64,000 nucleotides of DNA, from positions 248,001-312,000 of the forward strand of contig NZ_OZ061315.1 of assembly GCF_964063325.1 (NCBI RefSeq). Direction: 5' to 3'. Positions within the stretch are counted from its first letter, which is position 1. Each line of letters begins with the position of its first letter. A program made the position numbers and the translations under genes. This DNA comes from Hafnia alvei. GTDB taxonomy: Bacteria; Pseudomonadota; Gammaproteobacteria; Enterobacterales; Enterobacteriaceae. The notes beneath the pieces are model-generated. The model saw nothing but the letters and a program-made list of their open reading frames with translations, ran no database searches and was not told where the DNA came from. Below, piece after piece: positions 49,261-57,995 of the stretch.

Positions 49261-50009
49261 AGGCTATGTGCTCCGCATACTGGGCAGGCAGGAGCGCGTT
49301 TCAGGCCAAACGTACGCCAGCTTTGCTGACGCCCATCGAAAAGCCGCAGTTTTCCCGCTAAAGCAGAAGGCATACCGGCGAGCATCTTGATGGCTTCTAG
49401 TGCTTGGAGTGTACCGATCACGCCAACAACTGGGCCAAGTACGCCAGCATTACGGCAATTGCGCTGTGGCTCCACGTCATCTGGCCATAGGCATCGATAA
49501 CAGCCCTGTGCAAACGGCGGTTCAATGACCATGAGTTGTCCGCCAAATCCCACGGCACTGCCGCTGATCAACGGCTTATTTTGGGACACGCAGGTGGAAT
49601 TTACCGCCTGACGCGTAGGCATGTTGTCGCTACAGTCGAGGATTAAATCAACTTGTGCCACAGCCTCCCGAAGAACATCACCGGCTAAGCGTTCAGATAG
49701 GGTGATGAACTCCACCTGAGGATTCAGATCCTGTAGGCGTTGCTTTGCTGTTTCCGCTTTAGAATGATCTAGATCGCGGGTGGTATATAGGATCTGGCGC
49801 TGGAGATTGCTGATATGCAGACGATCGTCGTCAGCGAGAAGGATCTTGCCGACGCCTGCGGCCGCCAAGTACATGGCGGCCGGAGCGCCTAATCCACCCA
49901 ATCCAACAATTAAGACGCTAGCCTTGCTGAGATTTTCCTGCCCCTGAGAGCCAATTTCTTCGAGCAGCAGCTGGCGGCTATAGCGCATAAAATCGTGATC
50001 GCTAAGCAT
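49257..50009 (-). CDS. thiF: ThiS adenylyltransferase ThiF
   Basis: A 250-residue E1-like enzyme. The nucleotide motif VGLGGLGAP, the Arg-rich NLQRQILY, the Asp in DCSDNMPTR and two zinc CxxC pairs (CYRCLWPD and CPVCG) are visible. It adenylates the ThiS C-terminus. The start MLSDHDFMRYSRQ matches E. coli and has GGAGAG upstream; it overlaps the thiE end by eight bases. Confidence 0.96.
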   Translation of the reverse strand: MLSDHDFMRYSRQLLLEEIGSQGQENLSKASVLIVGLGGLGAPAAMYLAAAGVGKILLADDDRLHISNLQRQILYTTRDLDHSKAETAKQRLQDLNPQVEFITLSERLAGDVLREAVAQVDLILDCSDNMPTRQAVNSTCVSQNKPLISGSAVGFGGQLMVIEPPFAQGCYRCLWPDDVEPQRNCRNAGVLGPVVGVIGTLQALEAIKMLAGMPSALAGKLRLFDGRQQSWRTFGLKRAPACPVCGAHSL

Positions 50010-50646
50010 CGTTGGCTCTCCGATTCTCAATAAGCTGTAGCAAAGTATCAGTAGCTGCCAGCCAGTCCGGTGCCTGCGTAATGGCGCTGACTACGGCAAC
50101 GCTGCCCACGCCACATTCCAGCACTGCCGGAACGCGATTGATGCTGATCCCGCCGATAGCGACGGTGGAATAATCAGGAATACGGGCAACCTGCCGTTTA
50201 AGATCGATAAGTCCTTGCGGTTCAGAAGGCATCACTTTGGTTTGGGTGGGAAATATGTGCCCTAATGCGATATAGGAAGGGCGATAAGACAGAGCACGAT
50301 CCATTTCGGCATCGTCATGTGTGGAGAGTCCTAAACGAAGCTGCGCGTCGCTGATTGCTTGAAGATCGGCGATATCCAGATCTTCTTGGCCTAGGTGGAC
50401 GCCGTAAGCACGATGTTTAATGGCGAGTTGCCAATAATCATTAATAAATAAACGTGCCTGATAGTGTCGGCCTAAGGCAATGGCGTGAGCGATATCAGAT
50501 TCTACCGCTTGTTCAGGTTGATCTTTAATTCGTAACTGGATCGTGCGTACGCCAGCTTTGAGCAGGCGCTCAATCCATTCAACGCTATCGACGACGGGAT
50601 AAAGACCAAGGCGCTGTTCGGTAGTTGGGAAGGATAATTGAGTCAT
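50002..50646 (-). CDS. thiE: Thiamine-phosphate synthase ThiE
   Basis: A 214-residue TIM-barrel enzyme that couples the thiazole and pyrimidine halves into thiamine phosphate. Conserved segments are RTIQLRIKD, LFINDYWQLA, YGVHLGQEDL, YIALGHIFPTQTK and VAIGGI. Its start shares one base with the thiC stop, showing tight coupling. Confidence 0.97.
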   Translation of the reverse strand: MTQLSFPTTEQRLGLYPVVDSVEWIERLLKAGVRTIQLRIKDQPEQAVESDIAHAIALGRHYQARLFINDYWQLAIKHRAYGVHLGQEDLDIADLQAISDAQLRLGLSTHDDAEMDRALSYRPSYIALGHIFPTQTKVMPSEPQGLIDLKRQVARIPDYSTVAIGGISINRVPAVLECGVGSVAVVSAITQAPDWLAATDTLLQLIENRRANDA

Positions 50647-52592
50647 TAGCTTTTCTCCGTTTGTAGATTGCTGGCGGTGTGATAGATCTCGCTACCTTTC
50701 GCACGAAAGGCTTCAGACATCTGTGCCATACCCACTTCAACCGGTTGAGCTAATCCCTCCTGTTTTGCAGCATAGTCACGCACTTCCTGAGAGATCTTCA
50801 TTGAGCAGAATTTTGGCCCACACATTGAGCAGAAATGTGCCACTTTGCCTGATTCTTGCGGCAGCGTTTCGTCGTGATAGGCTCTTGCCGTATGAGGATC
50901 TAACGCCAGATTGAACTGGTCTTCCCAGCGGAATTCAAAGCGGGCTTTTGACATGGCATTATCGCGGATCTGAGCGCCCGGATGCCCTTTGGCAAGATCG
51001 GCGGCATGCGCTGCGATCTTGTAAGTGATGAGACCTTGTTTGACGTCTTCTTTGTTGGGTAATCCCAAATGCTCTTTCGGGGTGACATAGCAGAGCATGG
51101 CACAACCGAACCAGCCAATCATGGCGGCGCCGATCCCAGAGGTGAAATGGTCATAACCCGGAGCAATATCCGTTGTCAGTGGCCCCAGCGTATAAAAAGG
51201 GGCTTCGTGGCAGTGCTCTAGCTCTTCGGTCATGTTGCGGCGGATCATCTGCATTGGCACATGCCCTGGACCTTCGATCATGACTTGAACATCATATTCC
51301 CACGCAATTTTGGTGAGTTCGCCGAGCGTATGGAGTTCTGCAAATTGAGCTTCGTCGTTAGCATCTTGAATCGAACCCGGACGCAGTCCATCGCCCAATG
51401 ATAGCGCCACATCATAGGCTGCGCAGATTTGGCAAATTTCACGGAAGCGCTCGAAGAGGAAGTTTTCTTTATGATGCGAAAGGCACCATTTGGCCATGAT
51501 GGAGCCGCCACGAGAGACGATCCCGGTAAGGCGTTTGGCCGTCATTGGTACGTAGCGTAACAGCACACCGGCGTGAATGGTAAAATAGTCAACGCCTTGT
51601 TCTGCCTGTTCTAGCAGCGTATCGCGAAAGATTTCCCAGTTGAGGTTTTCGGCAATTCCGTTCACTTTTTCTAATGCTTGATAGATCGGAACGGTGCCGA
51701 TTGGCACTGGGCTGTTGCGTAAAATCCATTCGCGAGTCTCATGAATATAGCGGCCAGTGGACAGGTCCATAACGGTATCAGCGCCCCAACGGGTTGACCA
51801 AACTAGCTTTTCTACTTCTTCTTCAATCGAAGAGGTCACGGCGGAGTTACCGATATTCGCATTCACCTTCACCAAGAAATTACGGCCAATTATCATGGGT
51901 TCTGATTCGGGATGATTGATATTAGAAGGGATAATGGCGCGTCCGGCGGCAACTTCGCTGCGGACAAATTCGGCCGTGATATCTTCTGGCAGCAGCGCGC
52001 CAAAATTTTGCCCAGGATGTTGCTGACGCAGCACGTCGCCACGAATACGTTCGCGGCCCATGTTTTCACGGATAGCGATGAATTCCATTTCTGGCGTGAC
52101 GATCCCCTGACGTGCGTAATGAAGCTGCGTTACACACTTGCCTGTTTTCGCACGACGTGGCTGCGGCAGATTGTCGAAGCGTAAATGATCGAGTCCGTCA
52201 TCGGCTAAGCGTTGTTGGGTATAGGCGGAGCTCAGCTGATTTAGTAGCTCGGTATCAGCTCGCTCGGCAATCCATTGGTGACGAAGCGGCTTTAGGCCAT
52301 TGCGCACGTCTAAATCGGCATTGGGATCGCCGTAAGGGCCCGCTGTATCGTAAACCGGAATCGGCTCGTTGGGCTCATACTGTGGGTTATCTTTGCTGCC
52401 ACCGAGCAGCGTTGGGCTAAGCTGGATCTCGCGCATCGGCACGCGAATATCCTCACGCGAGCCGGTTAGGTAGATGCGTTGGGAGTTAGGATAGGCTTCA
52501 CCGCGAAGATGATCGATAAAAGCCTGAGCCTGTGCGCGCTGTTCACGGCGAGAAAGCGGGGCTTGGGTGGTTTCTTTTTTATTCATAGACAT
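50646..52592 (-). CDS. thiC: Phosphomethylpyrimidine synthase ThiC
   Basis: A 648-residue radical-SAM enzyme that rearranges aminoimidazole ribotide to the thiamine pyrimidine. The noncanonical cluster motif HFCSMCGPKFCSM (CxxCxxxxC) lies near the C-terminus, and VMIEGPGHVPMQMI and MDLSTGRYIHETREWIL are intact. A second ATG two codons in is an alternative start. It is the first gene of thiCEFSGH, directly downstream of the TPP riboswitch. Confidence 0.98.
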   Translation of the reverse strand: MSMNKKETTQAPLSRREQRAQAQAFIDHLRGEAYPNSQRIYLTGSREDIRVPMREIQLSPTLLGGSKDNPQYEPNEPIPVYDTAGPYGDPNADLDVRNGLKPLRHQWIAERADTELLNQLSSAYTQQRLADDGLDHLRFDNLPQPRRAKTGKCVTQLHYARQGIVTPEMEFIAIRENMGRERIRGDVLRQQHPGQNFGALLPEDITAEFVRSEVAAGRAIIPSNINHPESEPMIIGRNFLVKVNANIGNSAVTSSIEEEVEKLVWSTRWGADTVMDLSTGRYIHETREWILRNSPVPIGTVPIYQALEKVNGIAENLNWEIFRDTLLEQAEQGVDYFTIHAGVLLRYVPMTAKRLTGIVSRGGSIMAKWCLSHHKENFLFERFREICQICAAYDVALSLGDGLRPGSIQDANDEAQFAELHTLGELTKIAWEYDVQVMIEGPGHVPMQMIRRNMTEELEHCHEAPFYTLGPLTTDIAPGYDHFTSGIGAAMIGWFGCAMLCYVTPKEHLGLPNKEDVKQGLITYKIAAHAADLAKGHPGAQIRDNAMSKARFEFRWEDQFNLALDPHTARAYHDETLPQESGKVAHFCSMCGPKFCSMKISQEVRDYAAKQEGLAQPVEVGMAQMSEAFRAKGSEIYHTASNLQTEKS

Positions 52593-52681
52593 AGCAAATT
52601 CCTACCAGTGTTCTGGTTTAACAATGATTAAAAATCAAGTTGGAGAATTGCTTGTCTGGAGCTCGGAGGGAGTAATAGATA

Positions 52682-52720
52682 GCAGGCACCCCATCAGCGA
52701 TAGAAAAATGCTGGTGGGTG
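52682..52720 (-). promoter_or_regulatory. Hairpin between the TPP aptamer and thiC
   Basis: On the minus strand GCACCCACCAGC pairs with GCTGATGGGGTGC (one mismatch or bulge), with an AT-rich loop. No T run follows, so it may be part of the expression platform rather than a terminator. Confidence 0.5.
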
Positions 52721-52733
52721 CAAAGGATTACTC

Positions 52734-52834
52734 TTGTTCCCTTCGCGGGTATTAACCCGATCAGGTTCCGCGGATCCCGAATTAACGGTCTCAGCCTGAA
52801 GTGGGAAAGGATCCCGCTTACTAGGCACTCCGAC
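52734..52834 (-). promoter_or_regulatory. TPP riboswitch upstream of thiC
   Basis: On the minus strand the THI-box landmarks appear in order: a 5' GTCGGAGTGC strand, AGGCTGAGA (pyrimidine-sensing loop), then GAACCTGATC, GGGTTAATACC and GCGAAGGGAA (pyrophosphate-binding arm). Thiamine pyrophosphate binding would reduce thi expression. About 140 bases separate it from the thiC start. Confidence 0.93.
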
Positions 52835-52913
52835 AAGAGTGCCCAGTGTAGGAGCGGGAGAGCAAAACTGCAAGCTGTTAACTAAGCTGTAATGTCTATG
52901 CTACTTTCAGGCG

Positions 52914-53429
52914 TTATGCTGGGCGCGCCAATGAATCATCATTATCCGCAGCGGGCGTATTGGCCTGCCAGATGTCATAGGCAATTTGGATCAGGTTGTC
53001 TTCTAAGGCAAAACGGGCGGCTAGCGTTTCCCCGATGTGTGAAAGGGCGTCATGGAGAGCTAAACACTCTTCTTCGCTCAGTTCGTCATCGGTAAAGCGA
53101 TCGTGGAACGCCATAATTAGCTTGGTATTATCGTGTAACGCGGGATAGATTTTTTTTGTTACTGCCATGTGCGGACTGTCATCGCCGCCAACCAGCTCTA
53201 CGATACGATCGTAAACATGGAAATGGCCGGCTGAGAGATAATCAACCAGATTGTGGCAGAAGTTCTCCAGCGCTTTTTCATTGAGCGGGGTATGCTTTTC
53301 TTTATTTGGTTTAATACCAACCAGTGCACAATAGGCCACGAGTAGTTGCTTGCGGGCTTGCAACCATTGGTCGATTAATTCATTACTACCACCTACGCGT
53401 TGAGTCAGATGTTCGAGACGGTTGAGCAT
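52914..53429 (-). CDS. rsd: Regulator of sigma 70 (anti-sigma factor) Rsd
   Basis: A 171-residue, mostly helical Rsd/AlgQ-family protein that binds the housekeeping sigma factor in stationary phase. Conserved parts are MLNRLEHLTQRVGGSNELIDQWL and HFHVYDRIVE. It is slightly longer than E. coli Rsd (158), the extra residues being at the C-terminus (AADNDDSLARPA). It lies upstream of thiC on the same strand and divergent from nudC, as in E. coli. Confidence 0.95.
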   Translation of the reverse strand: MLNRLEHLTQRVGGSNELIDQWLQARKQLLVAYCALVGIKPNKEKHTPLNEKALENFCHNLVDYLSAGHFHVYDRIVELVGGDDSPHMAVTKKIYPALHDNTKLIMAFHDRFTDDELSEEECLALHDALSHIGETLAARFALEDNLIQIAYDIWQANTPAADNDDSLARPA

Positions 53430-53507
53430 ATATTCAACTCCATGAGGTAAATGTTACAAATTAGCAACAATCGAATGCCAGATTAGCAGAGGTTTAATGT
53501 CAAAGAT

Positions 53508-54287
53508 ATGGAACAACAGTTAAAAGATGATGACACCGGCTGGTGGGTGATTAGCCATGAAGGCAAGGTCTGGCTACCCCGTGGAGATTTGCCTTTTGGT
53601 TCTGCCCTGCAATGGCAATTAAGCACCAAATCGGCGCACCAAATTGGCGAGTGGGAGGGGCATCCCATGTGGTTAATAGAAGATGCTCGTCGGCAAGATA
53701 TGGTGTCAGTTCGCCAACTGATTGACGTTGATCGTGGCCTTTTCCAGCTTGTTGGCCGTGGTGTCCAACTGGCCGAGTTTTTCCGCTCCCATACGTTTTG
53801 CGGCTATTGCGGACATGAGATGTACTCCAGCCGTTCAGAGTGGGCAAGTATGTGTCCTAACTGCCGCCAGCGTTATTATCCGCAAATTGCGCCGTGCATT
53901 ATCGTGGCTATTCGCCGCGGTAATGAAATCCTTTTGGCACAGCATAAACGTCATCGGAACGGCATACATACCGTATTGGCAGGTTTTGTTGAGGTAGGCG
54001 AAACGCTTGAGCAGGCCGCCGCGCGTGAAATTATGGAAGAGAGCCACGTTCAAATTAAAAATCTGCGTTATGTTGCTTCTCAGCCATGGCCGTTCCCGCA
54101 CTCATTGATGGTGGCTTTCATGGCAGATTACGCAGGCGGAGAACTTAAACACGATCCAAAAGAGTTATTGAATGCGGGCTGGTATCGCTATGACAATCTA
54201 CCTCAACTGCCGCCTGCAGGTACTGTAGCACGGCGTTTAATCGAAGATACCGTGGCACTTTGTCGAGAAGAGACAGAAGGCGAATAA
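53508..54287 (+). CDS. nudC: NAD-capped RNA hydrolase NudC
   Basis: A 259-residue Nudix enzyme that removes NAD caps from RNA and hydrolyses NADH. The zinc ligands C98, C101, C116 and C119 are all present; the Nudix box GFVEVGETLEQAAAREIMEE spans about 159-178, and the NADH-specific motif SQPWPFPHS follows. hemE begins 41 bases after the stop. Confidence 0.97.
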   Translation: MEQQLKDDDTGWWVISHEGKVWLPRGDLPFGSALQWQLSTKSAHQIGEWEGHPMWLIEDARRQDMVSVRQLIDVDRGLFQLVGRGVQLAEFFRSHTFCGYCGHEMYSSRSEWASMCPNCRQRYYPQIAPCIIVAIRRGNEILLAQHKRHRNGIHTVLAGFVEVGETLEQAAAREIMEESHVQIKNLRYVASQPWPFPHSLMVAFMADYAGGELKHDPKELLNAGWYRYDNLPQLPPAGTVARRLIEDTVALCREETEGE

Positions 54288-54328
54288 CGCATGCTACAAT
54301 GCGATGAGATTATTTAGGGAGCCAAAGG

Positions 54329-55393
54329 ATGACTGAACTGAAGAACGACCGCTACCTGCGCGCACTATTGCGCCAGCCTGTAGACATAACACCGGTATGG
54401 ATGATGCGTCAGGCCGGACGTTATTTGCCAGAATATAAAGCCACCCGTGCTCAGGCCGGTGATTTTATGTCTTTGTGCAAAAATGCTGAGTTAGCCTGTG
54501 AAGTCACACTTCAACCGCTGCGCCGTTATGCGCTAGATGCGGCAATTCTATTTTCAGACATCTTGACCATACCTGATGCGATGGGGCTTGGGCTCTATTT
54601 TGAAACGGGAGAAGGCCCTCGTTTCTCGTCGCCGATTACCTGTAAAGCTGATGTGGAAAAACTGCCCGTTCCCGACCCTGAAGATGAACTAGGGTATGTG
54701 ATGAACGCGGTGCGCACCATCCGTAAAAATCTGGATGGACAGGTTCCTCTGATTGGCTTCTCTGGAAGTCCGTGGACGCTCGCGACCTATATGGTGGAAG
54801 GCGGCAGTAGCAAAGCTTTCACTAAAATTAAAAAGATGATGTATGCCGAGCCAGCAACGTTGCATCTGCTGCTGGATAAACTGGCCGATAGCGTGATCTT
54901 GTACCTTAACGCGCAGATCCGCGCTGGCGCTCAGTCAGTCATGATTTTTGATACTTGGGGTGGTGTGCTGACAGGCCGTGACTATCGCCTGTTCTCACTA
55001 CACTACATGCATAAAATCGTTGATGGTCTGATCCGTGAAAATGACGGTCGTCGTGTTCCAGTGACGCTATTCACCAAAGGTGGTGGTCAGTGGCTAGAAG
55101 CTATGGCTGCAACCGGCTGTGATGCGCTAGGCTTGGATTGGAGCACGGACATCGCCGATGCTCGTCGCCGTGTCGGTGACAAAGTTGCACTGCAAGGCAA
55201 TATGGATCCTTCCATGCTGTATGCGCCTGCGGCCCGAATTGAGCAGGAAGTCTCGACTATTCTGGAAGGTTTCGGGGAAGGGACTGGCCACGTATTCAAT
55301 CTTGGCCATGGCATTCATCAAGATGTGCCACCAGAGAATGCAGGAACGTTTGTTGAGGCTGTTCATCGGCTTTCAGCGAAGTATCATCGATAG
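54329..55393 (+). CDS. hemE: Uroporphyrinogen decarboxylase HemE
   Basis: A 354-residue cytosolic enzyme that removes four acetate carboxyls from uroporphyrinogen III to give coproporphyrinogen III. The N-terminal substrate motif PVWMMRQAGRYLPEY is at about residues 21-35; ILFSDILTIPDAMG, GFSGSPWTLATYM and FNLGHGIH are intact. A ribosome site precedes ATG 54329. nfi follows after 10 bases, so the two probably share a transcript. Confidence 0.98.
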   Translation: MTELKNDRYLRALLRQPVDITPVWMMRQAGRYLPEYKATRAQAGDFMSLCKNAELACEVTLQPLRRYALDAAILFSDILTIPDAMGLGLYFETGEGPRFSSPITCKADVEKLPVPDPEDELGYVMNAVRTIRKNLDGQVPLIGFSGSPWTLATYMVEGGSSKAFTKIKKMMYAEPATLHLLLDKLADSVILYLNAQIRAGAQSVMIFDTWGGVLTGRDYRLFSLHYMHKIVDGLIRENDGRRVPVTLFTKGGGQWLEAMAATGCDALGLDWSTDIADARRRVGDKVALQGNMDPSMLYAPAARIEQEVSTILEGFGEGTGHVFNLGHGIHQDVPPENAGTFVEAVHRLSAKYHR

Positions 55394-55403
55394 GACTTAA
55401 AGC

Positions 55404-56087
55404 ATGGATATGCAGGCACTGCGCGAAGAGCAGGTGGAAAAGGCGAGTCAGATTGTCCGTAGCGACGATCTAGGATTTGAACAACCGACACTTATCGCCG
55501 GTGCTGATGTGGGTTTTGAGCAGGGGGGCGACGTCACGCGAGCGGCTATCGCGGTGTTACGTTATCCCTCTCTTGAGCTGGTGGAATACCAGATCGCACG
55601 TATCGAAACCCAAATGCCCTATATCCCCGGTTTTCTTTCGTTTCGTGAATATCCTGCGTTGCTCAAAGCGTGGGGTATGCTGCAACATCGGCCACAGCTG
55701 GTGGTGGTCGATGGGCAGGGGATTGCGCATCCGCGTCGCTTAGGTGTTGCTAGCCATTTTGGCTTGCTCGCGGATGTTCCCACTATCGGCGTTGCTAAAA
55801 GTCGCTTGTGCGGCCAGTTTGCCCCTTTAGATGATACCGTAGGGGCCTTGCAGCCGCTTAATGACAAACAAGAGCAAATTGGTTGGGTTTGGCGCAGTAA
55901 AGCACGCTGTAACCCGCTGTTTATATCACCGGGGCATCGCATCAGTTTGCCTACAGCTTTAGCGTTTATTCAAAGCTGTATGCGTGGTTATCGCTTACCT
56001 GAACCCACGCGTTGGGCGGATGCCATCGCCTCTAATCGACCAGCTTTTCAACGCTGGTTACTCCAAGATTCTGATAATCGCGTGTAG
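55404..56087 (+). CDS. nfi: Endonuclease V
   Basis: A 227-residue nuclease that nicks DNA one base 3' of deoxyinosine. The catalytic D35 is in AGADVGFEQGG, the wedge motif is PYIPGFLSFREYPAL, and the second metal residues lie in VVDGQGIAHPRRLGVASH. It is four residues longer than E. coli Nfi. It sits between hemE and yjaG as in E. coli. Confidence 0.97.
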   Translation: MDMQALREEQVEKASQIVRSDDLGFEQPTLIAGADVGFEQGGDVTRAAIAVLRYPSLELVEYQIARIETQMPYIPGFLSFREYPALLKAWGMLQHRPQLVVVDGQGIAHPRRLGVASHFGLLADVPTIGVAKSRLCGQFAPLDDTVGALQPLNDKQEQIGWVWRSKARCNPLFISPGHRISLPTALAFIQSCMRGYRLPEPTRWADAIASNRPAFQRWLLQDSDNRV

Positions 56088-56167
56088 ATATAGGGATCTC
56101 TTGATTTTTCAGTTACACTGCGCCGGAATTATTTTTCAGAGACTTACTTTTCTCTAAGAGACTTAGC

Positions 56168-56758
56168 ATGCTGCGTAACCCGATTCACAAACGGCTAGAA
56201 AAGCTGGAAAGCTGGCAACATCTTACGTTCATCGCCAGTTTGTGTGAACGTATGTACCCAAATTATCAGGCATTCTGCCTGCAAACCGGATTTGGCGATC
56301 CTATGGTTTACCGCCGAATTTTGGATCTGATTTGGGAAACATTGACGGTAAAAGACGCTAAAGTGAATTTCGACAACCAGTTAGAAAAACTGGAAGAGGC
56401 AATTCCGTCAGCTGACGACTATGATATTTACGGTGTTTACCCTGCGATTGACGCTTGTATTGCGTTGGGTGAAGCTGTGCACTCCCGTTTAAGCGGTGAG
56501 ATGCTAGAACATGCGATTACGGTCAGTGAAACATCACTGCGTACCGTCGGCATGCTGGAAATGACTCAGGCCGGTCGCGAAATGACCGATGAAGAGCTGA
56601 AAGAATTACCAGCAATGCAAGATGAGTTAGACATCCAATGGGAGATTTTCCGCCTGCTCGTTGAATGCGAGGAGCGCGATTTAGAGCTCATCAAAGGATT
56701 AAGATCTGACCTGCGTGAGGCAGGTGTCAGTAATATCGGTGTAAATTTAGCGCAATAA
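56168..56758 (+). CDS. yjaG: DUF416-family protein YjaG
   Basis: A 196-residue protein of unknown function. It is largely helical with many acidic residues; segments such as LEKLESWQHLTFIASLCERMYPNYQ and DDYDIYGVYPAIDACIALGE are as in E. coli YjaG. No catalytic motif is evident. It precedes hupA, an arrangement conserved in enterics. Confidence 0.92.
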   Translation: MLRNPIHKRLEKLESWQHLTFIASLCERMYPNYQAFCLQTGFGDPMVYRRILDLIWETLTVKDAKVNFDNQLEKLEEAIPSADDYDIYGVYPAIDACIALGEAVHSRLSGEMLEHAITVSETSLRTVGMLEMTQAGREMTDEELKELPAMQDELDIQWEIFRLLVECEERDLELIKGLRSDLREAGVSNIGVNLAQ

Positions 56759-56947
56759 GACGGCAAAACGTGATTTAACACCTGATTTGTCGTCCCTTAA
56801 GGCTTCACATTCGTACCCCGGTTGTTCTACATTTGGGGGGCGTAAAAAAAGTGGCTATCGGTGCGTGTATGCAGGAGAGTGCTGTCAATCGGCATATCCG
56901 TCGCACTCGATGCTTTGCAAACGATAAACACACTGTAAGGATAACTT

Positions 56948-57220
56948 ATGAACAAGACTCAACTGATTGATGTAATCGCGGAAAAAGCTGACCTGTCTAA
57001 AACTCAGGCTAAGGCAGCTCTGGAATCTACTCTGGCAGCGATTACCGAGTCTCTGAAAGACGGTGATGCAGTACAATTGGTTGGTTTCGGTACTTTTAAA
57101 GTGAATCATCGTAACGAGCGCACTGGCCGCAACCCGCAAACTGGTATGGAAATCAAAATTGCAGCAGCAAACGTACCAGCGTTCGTTTCTGGTAAAGCTC
57201 TGAAAGACGCAGTTAAATAA
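56948..57220 (+). CDS. hupA: DNA-binding protein HU alpha
   Basis: A 90-residue nucleoid protein that bends DNA as a dimer. It starts MNKTQLIDVIAEKADLSKTQAK and has the core GFGTFKVNHRNERTGRNPQTG, including the intercalating proline in the beta arm. The upstream 189-base gap contains the promoter region, and AAGGATAAC precedes the ATG. A terminator hairpin follows 40 bases after the stop. Confidence 0.98.
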   Translation: MNKTQLIDVIAEKADLSKTQAKAALESTLAAITESLKDGDAVQLVGFGTFKVNHRNERTGRNPQTGMEIKIAAANVPAFVSGKALKDAVK

Positions 57221-57226
57221 GACCGC

Positions 57227-57952
57227 GTGATTCACAGCCTGTTTGTGAAAGAAGTAAACAGGGGGGCGTTGACGCCCCTTTTGTTCATCTGTAAGCCTGT
57301 GGCGGCATTACTGATCGCGGCAGGGCTTTCTGTGACGCTCTCTGGTTGCAGTACGCAAAACGATTCCCCTCGCTTTACCGCAACTGGTTATATCGCCGAT
57401 CAAGGCATGATGCGCATTTGGCGCAAAGACAACGCTAATCATCAGCCAACGGCTATTATGAGTGTCTATAGTCCCTTGCAAGGGAAAGGCACAGTAGTCA
57501 GCTATTACGCTTATCAGGATGGCAAATTGAACCTAGTACGGCAAACCGTGCAGGGCAATGAGCAAAATGTTCTTGAGCTTCGTTTAGATGAGAAGAGCGA
57601 AATAAGCTTTATGCAGCGCCAGATTGGCAATCAGCGGCAGTTACTCACGTCTGACGATATAGCCCGTAGCCAGTATCAGTCCCGCCATATGGTTGAGATA
57701 TCAGAAGCACTGCGAGTCGGCAAAGTTAACCTCATCCAAGGCCGTTGGCAGAATGGTCAGTTCACTAGCTGTGCAGGGGAAACTCAATCCCTGAAGCTAG
57801 AAGCGTGGCAGCTGAATTGGATAGAAAGTCGCGCCGCACGCTCGTCTCAGCCTCTCGGGATTGCATGGCTTGATGCGCCGGAAGGCCGGCAGTTATTGCT
57901 GGCAGCCAATGAAGATTTTTGCAGTTGGGAACCGACGGTAGATACGCTGTAA
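57227..57952 (+). CDS. yjaH: DUF1481-type lipoprotein (YjaH)
   Basis: A predicted outer-membrane or periplasmic lipoprotein of unknown function. The lipobox LSGC follows a hydrophobic stretch (ALLIAAGLSVT), giving Cys acylation. The longest frame (GTG 57227, 241 residues) begins upstream of the hupA terminator hairpin and its first 24 residues do not look like a signal peptide; GTG 57299 or TTG 57281 would give a more usual N-terminus, so the start is uncertain. The mature part matches the E. coli gene at this place in the order hupA-yjaH. Confidence 0.8.
   Translation: MIHSLFVKEVNRGALTPLLFICKPVAALLIAAGLSVTLSGCSTQNDSPRFTATGYIADQGMMRIWRKDNANHQPTAIMSVYSPLQGKGTVVSYYAYQDGKLNLVRQTVQGNEQNVLELRLDEKSEISFMQRQIGNQRQLLTSDDIARSQYQSRHMVEISEALRVGKVNLIQGRWQNGQFTSCAGETQSLKLEAWQLNWIESRAARSSQPLGIAWLDAPEGRQLLLAANEDFCSWEPTVDTL
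57260..57284 (+). terminator. Intrinsic terminator of hupA
   Basis: GGGGCG / CGCCCC with a four-base loop is followed by four T. It lies 40 bases after the hupA stop and inside the longest possible yjaH frame. Confidence 0.75.
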
Positions 57953-57985
57953 AGAAAACCGAGAACCACCTTAATGATCCTCGGT
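57950..57985 (-). terminator. Probable terminator of purHD
   Basis: On the minus strand ACCGAG / CTCGGT with a 16-base loop is followed by TTTCTTT, 11 bases beyond the purD stop. Confidence 0.55.
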
Positions 57986-57995
57986 CTTGGTGTGA

